Shown here: positions 56,607 to 64,000 of the stretch, piece after piece
Layout: each line of letters starts with the position of its first letter
Position numbering within the stretch: the first letter of the stretch is position 1
DNA from: Marsupella aquatica
Taxonomy: Eukaryota; Marchantiophyta
Reading direction: 5' to 3'
Assembly: GCA_973895155.1 (NCBI GenBank)
Contig: OZ316894.1
Span: 13,392,001 to 13,456,000, forward strand
Length of the DNA stretch: 64,000 nt
Position numbers and translations under genes: made by a program
Notes under the pieces: generated by a model
What the model was told of the DNA's origin: nothing
The model's database searches: none
Seen by the model: only the letters and a program-made list of their open reading frames with translations

Positions 56607-57479
56607 CTAGTTTTTGCCCGCATCCTTGCACATATCATAAATTTAAAGCCCAATTCCCAGACAATCCAATAAAAATCCTCAGAGTTGTCAATGCAGGAGA
56701 ATTTACATCTAAAACCTTTGACAACTTCTGCACATCTGCAAGAATTGACGCTTAATACCCGGTCCCATACGTACACTTCCAGAACATAATAGCAGAATCA
56801 TTAATTAAGCGGCTACAAATGATAGCTTGCCCCCTCCTTATGCAGACAAGCTTACCCATGTCTGCATGGGGACATGCCATACTGCATGCCACCGCACTGC
56901 TCCATTACAAACCATCCGCTTTTAACACTAATACGTACACCTCACCACATGGCATACGGGACAATCTTGAATGACTGTATCCCACCTACGAACCTTTGGA
57001 TGGCAATGTCATGCCAAAAGCTTTGTCCTTGTGCGGATTTCGGCTTAGACGGGCATAATCTTCATTAGTTTTGAGGGTTCGGGCAAGGAGGGATGTGCAA
57101 ACTGAACCTCGTTCCCATAATCTAGCGCTAAGTGCGCCTATTCCTACTCATAGAAACGTCATGGGTATTGTTTGAATTCCGCCGCCGGAACATACCTTAA
57201 GTCAATAGCTGGATCGACCCCAGCTTAAGGGCTTTTAAGCTTTCATACTGTCCGCCTCCCATCCGAATCCAATGATACGGGTATCCAACTTGGGCTCGCA
57301 ACCATTATCCGCAGTCTACACCCCGTGCACGGCTTGGATGATGCGTTTGGCCAAGCATTCTCTACCCGTATACGATATTCATACATGCAACTGAACTCAC
57401 ACCCATACAATCTCGGTTTACACAAAGGGAATGGTGGGAAAAGACTTTACTTCAGAATCCGTCATACACATATACACGG
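56607..57479. repeat. LTR-like sequence, copy 1 of a roughly 1.3-kb direct repeat
   Basis: The part around 57165 (TTTGAATTCCGCCGCCGGAA) matches 58486 (TTTGGATTCCGCCGCCGGAA), and weaker similarity continues on both sides. After the gap, CTGCCCAGGTTTTTATCCT at 57590 matches CTGCCCAGGTACTTATCCT at 58881. It probably represents an LTR or 3' end of the minus-strand gypsy family. Confidence 0.5.
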
Positions 57480-57579
57480 NNNNNNNNNNNNNNNNNNNNN
57501 NNNNNNNNNNNNNNNNNNNNNNNNNNNNNNNNNNNNNNNNNNNNNNNNNNNNNNNNNNNNNNNNNNNNNNNNNNNNNNN
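57480..57579. other. Assembly gap (100 N)
   Basis: Exactly 100 N. It lies inside repeated DNA, so its true length is unknown and the repeat copies on either side could be misjoined. Confidence 1.
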
Positions 57580-57775
57580 TCGAGCCACGCTGCCCAGGTT
57601 TTTATCCTTGCAACACATCCACGAGAATCAGCGGAAATCTAAACCACCAATCACGGCCTTCCACCGTGATAATCCTGCTAATAAACTAAAACAAAACAAC
57701 TTGGCAAAACTGGAACCCTCAAGGACCCGGACACCTAATACTACCTAAGCCGACAGGACGCTACTTGCCCTGACC

Positions 57776-58190
57776 CTATCCTACAACGGCCGCGCCCTTC
57801 TGGCCCAAGCCCTTCTCCTTCTGCCACGTCCTCCCTCCAACCGACGACTGGCCCTCCTTACTTGTCAGATGACAAGGGTAAACCCAAATCTTCCGACTCT
57901 GCACCTTCTCCTGCAATCGGCCCCGGCTTGCTCCCTTCGGCTTCCTTGACTTTGGGTTCTGGATTAGCGACATCGGCTTTGGCAGCATCCTCCTGGGAAA
58001 TGGCTTGGATAGCATTGGCCTTCACTTCCTCAATCCAAGCCTGCTTTCCAATGCGCTCGGTCTTGATCTTCCATGGCTTCACATTCCGGTAGTCCATGGT
58101 GGCTGTACCTGTGTCTGAACCTGTTACCGTAGCTCCAAGTTTATCGGCATTACTTATCTCAACCACGGCTGCCTTTGTAGCATGTCAGAC
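57776..58190 (-). other. Weak ORF between LTR-like repeats
   Basis: The minus strand is open from about 58190 to 57858 without an ATG at its start. It reads MDYRNVKPWKIKTERIGKQ, then an Ala- and Glu-rich end. The composition resembles the C-terminal parts of the neighbouring retroelement ORFs. It may be the end of a related element's extra ORF. Confidence 0.3.
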
Positions 58191-58229
58191 CCTCACTTCT
58201 GAGCTAATAAGCCTTATTGTACTAAAAGC

Positions 58230-59159
58230 TTGCACTTGTGTGGTGCGTCCCATGGCTCCCTAAACCCAAGAAACCCCCCAGCTCAAGCCGATTCCCGCAG
58301 GTTTCGTGCTTGGCGAGGCCGTTTCCGCGGCTTAGCGGCATGGGACGCTGCTAACCTTCTACTACTACTATTAACATTTTACACACATATACTGGACAGA
58401 TCCTTCATCGGGTCATGAGATACGTAGCCGGCCTAATATAGGCCTTCCCCTGTCTTCCCCTGTCTTCCCCTCCGTCTTGTTAGGTATGTTTGGATTCCGC
58501 CGCCGGAATGATCCCCAATAGGCTTGGTTAAGCCGCTAAGACCTCTCTCAGCTCGACACATCCAACTCTCACTCCCCTGCTTACTTTCCTTCCTTCTGTT
58601 GATGTGGGCACTCTTCACACAAGTTAATGCGACACACAAATAGCAAAATGACTCATTCTGACTGAGTCATACCATGCACTTGCCATACAAACAGTACATC
58701 TCATACACAAGTTCTGCGAACTAAGCCGTGAGGCCAACTCTATTCAGCTCTTAGGCATGAGGAAACATGAATATACACAAGGGTCACTGTATGACTAACC
58801 GAGAGCTTCTTGTACTACTTGATCCCAGCCCGGCTGGTGCAAACTAAAAACTTGCTAAAGAAGAGGCCCTGAGCTCCCCGCTGCCCAGGTACTTATCCTG
58901 GTAGTGGATCCGCCATTCTTTGCATCGTAAGCCTAATCTACCTGACAGTAATCTACTTGCCCGAATCTACCTATGTACAGCAAGGCAGGAGCACAAGTGT
59001 TGCTCCTACCAGTGGGACCGCAATCCCACTAAGCTAAGTGTCAGGGCCGCTCCTGGTTCTGATCCTAATCCTAAACGTGGAGATCCGCGCCCGCCCTGCC
59101 CACTCACGCCTCCTCCCTCCACGTCCGCCCTCCCTAAAAGGAACGGCGCCCTTGCACCG
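58230..59159. repeat. LTR-like sequence, copy 2 of the direct repeat
   Basis: See 56607-57479. CTTCCCCTGT is repeated twice at 58442-58470. It directly follows the end of the long minus-strand ORF at 59160, as a 3' UTR and LTR would. Confidence 0.5.
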
Positions 59160-61142
59160 TCATGACACCGGTGGTGGATCCTCAATGGACGCCCCCAACA
59201 CTTCCTCCTCAGTCACTGCCGTTGGCCCGCCTACTGACAGATTACCTGCCCTTGACCGAGTCAACTCTCCATCGGCCTGACTGGGTCCACCTTCGGCTTC
59301 AGCCTCGACACCGGCCTCGGCAATACCCACGGCTTCGGCCTCAGCCACTCCCACGGCTTCGGCTTCAGCCACTCCCACGGCTTCGGCTTCAGCCACTCCC
59401 TCGGCTTCGGCCTCAGCCACTCCCTCGGCTTCGGCCTCAGCCACTCCCACGGCTTCGGCTTCAACCACTCCCTCGGCTTCGGCCTCCCCTTCCCCTAGGG
59501 TAGTTGGATCCTTAGCCGTGACCCTGTCTGGGGTCGGTGCTGGGTCTACCTCCTTGATCACCACGGCCTGTGAAGTCGTATTACTCCTTGACCCTGAAGG
59601 TTTCCGCTTCTTCTTCGTTGGTGGCTCGGCAGCTGGTCCCTTCCCCTTCCCACTTACGTCCGGCACTGGTGCAGTTGACGCGGCTTGTCCTTCGGCAATT
59701 ACCACCCCTGGTAACTGGTTTGTCCCAACGGGAGATGGACCTGCTGCAGCTAAGCATTTAAATACTGCGGCTTGTTTCTTCAGCCGCTCTGTTTGGTTGT
59801 CGGCCCGCCGCTGTAGGTTCTCCATCTTCCTCGTGATTTCCTCCAACTCCTCTTGGGTTTCATCCAGGTCCTTACGTGCCCCCTCCAGCTCGTTTTTGGC
59901 CTCCTCCTGCTCCCTGTGGGCTTCCTCCAATTCCTTCTTCAAGGTAGCCCTCTCCTCCTGGGTTGCTCTTAGCTCTTTGTCGAGCTCTGCAATGATGACA
60001 GACTCCATCTGGTTCATCTTGGCGTAAGTCTGTTCGAGCATCTCGTCCTTCTCCCTTAGGTCGGCCTTGAAGCTGGCCGTCAGGGACGCAAGCTCCTGCT
60101 GCAGCGCCATAATCCCTTGATAGGATTTCCCTAACTCGACCTCCTTCTGCTCAAGGGCTCCGCGGATTTTCTCGAGCTCCCCTTTCAACGCCCATTCCTT
60201 TCTTTGGGTCTCCGCCATGGCCCGGCTGTTGGCTGTTATGTGGGCCTCCTCTGTATTCTTCAGCTCTTGCTTCCACTTCTCCCTCTCTTTGATCGTGTCG
60301 GCCAACTCTTCCTGCGTCTGAGTCAGTTTATCCTTGATATTCTGATTATCAGCCTGCACGGTGTCCAACTGCCCCTGCATGATGTTCAGCTCATGTCGTT
60401 TAATCCGTAGTTCATCTTGGGCTTTCTTGGCCGCCCTTAGATCTTCAATCTCGGCTTCCATCCTCCTAAGCCGCCGAATGACCTCGTCCTTCTTGCTTCT
60501 CTCTAAAGCCACCGCTTCTTCTAATTGGTGCTTCTCCAACTGCTCCCTATGGAAAAAGGGTCCTATCTCCAACTCCTCTCCAAAGATGTCGAGCGCAAGT
60601 TCCCCACACATCTCACCATACTCCATGGCTCTATTCTTAGCGTAGGTGGAGTAAGTAGAAGTGATCGGCATCGCCCATCGTGGCCTCTGCTCCCAAGCCG
60701 TCCTGCGGATCTCTTCAATCGTGGCTAGAGGTTTGCTTCCTTTTTCGGCTAGCCGCCTGATGTCCTCCGGCCAATCTCCTCCTGGTAAATCCTTTTCCTT
60801 AGCCAGGGCGGCCTCTTCCTCCTGCTTGATTCGCTCCTGAAATTCCTGCACCGTCTGTTTTATGCCGTCGAAGCTCGGGGGAGCAACATCTGGTGGGGGA
60901 GACTCAGGGCTACTCTGCTGGTTGGGGTCCCCTCGCACTACCCTTGGAAGTGTGGGGACAAACCGGCCACAGGTCCTTACTCCTGGAACGTGATGGTCCG
61001 ACCCATAGCCGGAATTATCATGGCTGCAGTCCTCCACTGCCTCCTCTACCTCTTGGACGTCCGGCTTCTCCCTCTCCTCTTCCTCGGTAGGAGCTTCAGG
61101 CAATTCTGCCTCAGATTCGGAGCTTGAGGTTCCCACGTACAT
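59160..61142 (-). CDS. Retroelement extra ORF, coiled-coil protein with Ala/Glu repeats
   Basis: 660 codons from ATG 61142, though the frame is open further upstream to at least 61290. Acidic N-terminus; about residues 190-430 form a long Lys/Glu-rich coiled coil (for example REQEEAKNELEGARKDLDET). A basic patch, PPTKKKRKPSGSR, resembles a nuclear localisation signal. Near the C-terminus come eight or so copies of an 8-residue repeat like EAEAVGVA. I do not recognise the family. Because this frame overlaps the next ORF by 97 bases and reads sensibly upstream of its ATG, the two may be one protein split by a frameshift near 61200-61320. Confidence 0.55.
   Translation of the reverse strand: MYVGTSSSESEAELPEAPTEEEEREKPDVQEVEEAVEDCSHDNSGYGSDHHVPGVRTCGRFVPTLPRVVRGDPNQQSSPESPPPDVAPPSFDGIKQTVQEFQERIKQEEEAALAKEKDLPGGDWPEDIRRLAEKGSKPLATIEEIRRTAWEQRPRWAMPITSTYSTYAKNRAMEYGEMCGELALDIFGEELEIGPFFHREQLEKHQLEEAVALERSKKDEVIRRLRRMEAEIEDLRAAKKAQDELRIKRHELNIMQGQLDTVQADNQNIKDKLTQTQEELADTIKEREKWKQELKNTEEAHITANSRAMAETQRKEWALKGELEKIRGALEQKEVELGKSYQGIMALQQELASLTASFKADLREKDEMLEQTYAKMNQMESVIIAELDKELRATQEERATLKKELEEAHREQEEAKNELEGARKDLDETQEELEEITRKMENLQRRADNQTERLKKQAAVFKCLAAAGPSPVGTNQLPGVVIAEGQAASTAPVPDVSGKGKGPAAEPPTKKKRKPSGSRSNTTSQAVVIKEVDPAPTPDRVTAKDPTTLGEGEAEAEGVVEAEAVGVAEAEAEGVAEAEAEGVAEAEAVGVAEAEAVGVAEAEAVGIAEAGVEAEAEGGPSQADGELTRSRAGNLSVGGPTAVTEEEVLGASIEDPPPVS
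59300..59490 (-). repeat. 24-bp minisatellite encoding 8-residue repeats
   Basis: GCTTCGGC(C/T)TCAGCCACTCC(C/T)(A/T)CG units in tandem. On the minus strand they encode (V/G)(G/E)VAEAEA-like repeats; the antisense frame 59162-59503 is an artefact of this. Confidence 0.85.
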
Positions 61143-62878
61143 TCGAACACCTGGCTTGGATTCCGGCCTGATTCTCTTCTTGTCTCCAGCAAAGGGGTTT
61201 TCTCTTGTGGCCGGTGTAGGCCTACCTCTGTAGTAGTGTCCTGCATTGTTGCCGTTGCCGTTGTTGTTGCCGATGCCGATTTCTTTTCTTTCTCCAGTAG
61301 TTTCAGCAGACTCTGCATGCCTGGTTGCTGCATCGGCAAGTCTTCCTTCCTGGGCCTAAACACCTGCTCGATCGTAGGACTAACAGGTGGTTGAGGCTTC
61401 TCAGCCAACGGCCTCGGCGTTGGAGCTTCCTCGGGTGCCCTTACCTGCAGGGGAAGTACCGGGGCAAAAGTCTGTCCTCTGGCATACCGGCACAACAGCG
61501 GCATGTGATAGCCAAGCCGCGACACGCTCCCCATGCCGATTACCTGCTGCTCCTCCTTTAAGATCTTCTTCAATTGGTTGAGGAGGTACCCGTTGTAGTC
61601 CCGGCTTGGGTCTGGCCTTTCTGCCAGATAGACCTGTGCCTTGCCGATCTCTGCCCTCGGCAAGTTACAATGCATGGTCACCCGCAAGAAGTCGATCATC
61701 TCTCCTATGTGCGGGTTGGTGCAGGTGTTCCGGAAGAAGCCATTCTTCGTTGATGGCCCGGGGAACGACCGGAACTCCTTGTCAGGCAAGGTCTTCCTGG
61801 TATCAACTTTGGTCTTATTGCCTATCGGCAGGCCAAACACTTCGGCAATTACCTTGGGAGTAAGATAGAAATCCTTCCCATATATCCTCGTGCAATTGGT
61901 CTCGGGTTCCCATGACCCCACGAATTCTAATAGGTCTGACTCCGGTACCTCCGGCTTCAGCCATGGTAATCTTACAAAGGCCTCCAAGCCGGATCCGGCC
62001 ATGAAGCCTTGGTACTTCTTGGTCTGCATGGCCGTAAAGCATGCATCCTCCTCCCGTGCAAAATGTAGTTGCACCTCCACCGGTAGGGTTGCCGCCCAGC
62101 CCTTCCAGGTGTCATCCCTGGTTGGAATGGCCTTGATGGGATCGACCTCCTCCTCTTCGGCTTCTCCCTGCCTCCTGCTCTGCTGCTCGGCTGGCTTCTT
62201 TGGTGCCGCCGACCTCGTTCTTTTTGCCGGGGTGGCTTCATCGTTGACGGCTCCCTTCCTTTTCATCTCTGCTGCCGTGGAGGTTTCTCCTAGCACCGTT
62301 GCCCGGGTCCACCTTTCCGTGCTACCCTTTAATTCCCAGTGTATGTCGTTGCAGTTCTTGATGGCCTCTCGGATGCCGACGACGCTGTCTTTGCAAAACA
62401 GAAGATCGTCGAGTTGATTGGAAGTAGGCGTCCACAGGAACTCGTCCTTGATGAGTTCGCCTCCTAAGAAAGCCATCTTCTGCAGCTCCCACAATCGAGC
62501 GAACTCCTGCCATTCTCGAGCTGCCCTTTCTGACTCCTCGTCCTCGTAAGTCTTGATGTACTCAGTTGCCCGTTCGAACAGGCATCCCCAGAAATGTGCC
62601 GCTTGATTGACGTTGCTCATACCCTCCTTAGGTCGATCGTCGGTATCTACTCTCTCCCCGAGTGCTTGCCTAAGCAGCTGACAGTAGTTGGCCTCCCGTA
62701 GTCGTCTGCCTAGTTCGTGCTCGCAAATGAGCCACCATCTCCTGCAAGCGCTCCTTACCCCTCTCCTCTGCCGGTCCTTCTTCCCGTTGATCCTTCCTAG
62801 CCGCCGACGCTTAACACGCCCTAACCCTAATCGGGTTTTCACCCTCAGCCTTACCTCCGGCCTCTGCCCGGGTTCCAT
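61046..62878 (-). CDS. Retroelement extra ORF with putative plant transposon protein domain
   Basis: ATG 62878 (CCATGG context) fits better than the GTG at 62917; about 610 codons. The N-terminus is Arg-rich. A nuclear-signal-like basic stretch (AKRTRSAAPKK) lies near residue 235. About residues 300-480 read as the domain found in many plant retroelement and mobile-domain proteins: LLEFVGSWEPETNCTRIYGK, DFYLTPKVIAEVFGLPIG, and later FLRVTMHCNLPRAEI. The rest is Pro- and Thr-rich. It starts just after the integrase end, so it is an extra ORF 3' of pol on the minus strand, the position of env-like or unknown ORFs in Athila/Tat-type elements. No transmembrane segment was seen. Confidence 0.55.
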   Translation of the reverse strand: MEPGQRPEVRLRVKTRLGLGRVKRRRLGRINGKKDRQRRGVRSACRRWWLICEHELGRRLREANYCQLLRQALGERVDTDDRPKEGMSNVNQAAHFWGCLFERATEYIKTYEDEESERAAREWQEFARLWELQKMAFLGGELIKDEFLWTPTSNQLDDLLFCKDSVVGIREAIKNCNDIHWELKGSTERWTRATVLGETSTAAEMKRKGAVNDEATPAKRTRSAAPKKPAEQQSRRQGEAEEEEVDPIKAIPTRDDTWKGWAATLPVEVQLHFAREEDACFTAMQTKKYQGFMAGSGLEAFVRLPWLKPEVPESDLLEFVGSWEPETNCTRIYGKDFYLTPKVIAEVFGLPIGNKTKVDTRKTLPDKEFRSFPGPSTKNGFFRNTCTNPHIGEMIDFLRVTMHCNLPRAEIGKAQVYLAERPDPSRDYNGYLLNQLKKILKEEQQVIGMGSVSRLGYHMPLLCRYARGQTFAPVLPLQVRAPEEAPTPRPLAEKPQPPVSPTIEQVFRPRKEDLPMQQPGMQSLLKLLEKEKKSASATTTATATMQDTTTEVGLHRPQEKTPLLETRRESGRNPSQVFECTWEPQAPNLRQNCLKLLPRKRRGRSRTSKR

Positions 62879-62981
62879 GGTTGCCCCTAATTGTTTATAT
62901 TTTCCTTGTTTTGTCACTATACTAAGGTGTTCCTAGGGTGCCTTCCTGCTTTACCCACTTAACCGGCCGAGTGATTCCTGT

Positions 62982-64000
62982 CTAGGCATCACATAGCTCC
63001 CCACTTAATTGTGAAGCGTCCTCGCGAACAACTTCATCTTCGTCCATATAGTATTTCTTGAGGCGGTCATAATGGATGCAAACTGGATATACCTCCCCCG
63101 TAATGTTGGCCAATTGTACGGAGCCATTGGGGAACATCATGGTTACTCTAAAGGGTCCTAACCAGCGAGTGTAAAGCTTTCCTGGGAACCTACTATACCT
63201 ACTGTCATAAAGTAGCACAAGATCACCGGTATGAATACTAACTACTTTTAACCTTTTATCATACTGCTGCTTCATGATATTCTATCTATATTCTACTCTC
63301 TCGGCTGAAATCATTCTCGCTTCCTCTAAAGCTTCTAACCTATATTCTCGCTCCTTTAGGCTCTCCTCCGCTGAGGCTCTTTCCTCAATTGTAACTTGAA
63401 ATGTCGGTATCTCAAGTTGCATGGGTACCAGGGCTTCTTGTCCAAAGGTTAAGAAGAAGGGTGTATGACCAATAGTGGATTTATAGGCAAGATTGTAAGC
63501 AAAAATAGCAGCAAACAATTTATCATCCCAATCGAGTTTGTTCTGAGCTACTGTCTTGTTCAATATATTTCCTATGATTCCGTTTGCTCGTTCTGTCAAC
63601 CCGTTTGCCTTTGGATGGTAGGGAGTAGTAGGCCTATGTTTAACTAAATACTGCTCATTTAAACGACTAATTATATCATTCAAAAAATGGGTTCCTCTAT
63701 CACTAACTAATTCTAGGGGTGCTCCATACCTGGTGAAGATCTGCTCATACATGAATCTAGCCGTAGTAATTGCATCATCCTTCGTTGTTGGTCTGGCCTC
63801 TACCCATTTAGTTGCATAATCCGTAGCCAGGATTATGTACTTGTTCCGTCGAGGGTGGGTCAGTGGTTTCAGAGGTCCAATGTAATCAATACCCCACTTC
63901 TCGAATGGTGCCAGAGGTAGAATAGGGTGCAGTGGATGCCTGGTGGACGCCCTTGGTCCTCCCGCTCGTTGACAAGGATCGCATTGTTTGATAAACTGAT
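62982..64000 (-). pseudogene. Ty3/gypsy integrase, cut by window edge, one nonsense codon
   Basis: Open from the window edge to 62982 except for a TAG at 63282. Reading inward: CDPCQ (end of the HHCC finger), WGIDYIGPL with the first Asp, LATDYATKWVEARPTTKDDA, LVSDRGTHF with the second Asp, NGLTERANG with the Glu, then PFFLTFGQEALVP. After the TAG the frame continues into GDLVLLYDSRYSRFPGKL and TRWLGPFRV, the GPY/F module. The TAG sits in a Gln- and Lys-rich stretch, so an ancestral CAG is likely. No chromodomain follows. The element is separate from the one at 18528-25271. Confidence 0.88.

Larger units (their letters stand above)
56607..64000 (-). mobile_element. Minus-strand Ty3/gypsy element(s) with 3' extra ORFs, incomplete
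   Basis: On the minus strand the order is integrase (window edge), a 610-codon ORF, a 660-codon ORF, then LTR-like repeats. Gag, protease, RT and RNase H would lie beyond position 64000. Absence of a chromodomain and the extra 3' ORFs suggest a non-chromovirus lineage (Athila/Tat-like). The gap and the two LTR-like copies leave the left end uncertain. Confidence 0.6.

Noticed and set aside
57122-57140. CTAGCGCTAAGTGCGCC as another palindrome copy
   Set aside because: It shares only the TAGCGC start and lacks the inverted half.
57325-57748. ORFs crossing 57480-57579
   Set aside because: They run through 100 unknown bases, so the frame is meaningless.
59162-60645. Long plus-strand ORFs opposite the coiled-coil gene
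   Set aside because: They are antisense shadows; the Pro/Arg/Leu and Ser-rich repeats mirror the Ala/Glu minisatellite and Lys/Glu coiled coil on the minus strand.

Overview
The window is plant nuclear DNA made almost entirely of transposable elements; I see no ordinary host gene. Evidence for a land plant: a captured BBR/BPC (GAGA-binding) transcription factor domain, a CACTA element with TNPD/TNPA genes, L1-type LINEs with a DUF4283-like ORF1 and zf-RVT tail, Ty3/gypsy elements, and consensus GT..AG introns. The species cannot be fixed from sequence; a non-seed plant is only a weak guess. Positions 57480-57579 are a 100-N assembly gap.

Layout. (1) 1 to about 11756: a Mutator-like element with long, diverged terminal inverted repeats. 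It holds a transposase gene (minus strand), a divergent gene ending in a beta-class DNA amino-methyltransferase domain (plus strand), and a small third ORF. About 20 copies of the palindrome TAGCGCCNGGCGCTA lie in its non-coding parts and none elsewhere in the window. (2) 11757-17862: relics, including a Ulp1-like protease fragment and an inverted LINE 3' fragment. (3) 17863-31668: an L1-type LINE bounded by a 13-bp duplication, apparently split by a Ty3/gypsy-like element at about 18528-25271. (4) 33260-36548: a 3.3-kb non-autonomous LTR element with 142-bp LTRs that look identical and a 5-bp duplication, carrying a cDNA-like piece of a BPC transcription factor gene. (5) 37502-56606: a 19.1-kb CACTA element with apparently intact TNPA-like and TNPD genes, an EDM2-like PHD-finger gene, and about 6 kb of right subterminal tandem arrays (units of about 577 bp, each with a 36-bp near-palindrome, then 83-bp units). 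(6) 56607-64000: LTR-like repeats and a minus-strand Ty3/gypsy element with its integrase at the window edge and two large extra ORFs downstream.

How the genes work together. In element 1 the transposase and methyltransferase genes diverge from a 1.3-kb region holding six palindrome copies, so the palindrome may be a transposase-binding site, a promoter element, a methylation target, or several of these (inference). Most breaks in these genes are in-frame TAG or TGA codons, as expected from deamination of methylated cytosine in a silenced element. In element 5 the transposase genes and the PHD gene lie in the same direction, and the PHD protein could act on chromatin for the element.

Limits: all similarity calls come from reading motifs, with no database search. 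Exon boundaries are by eye.
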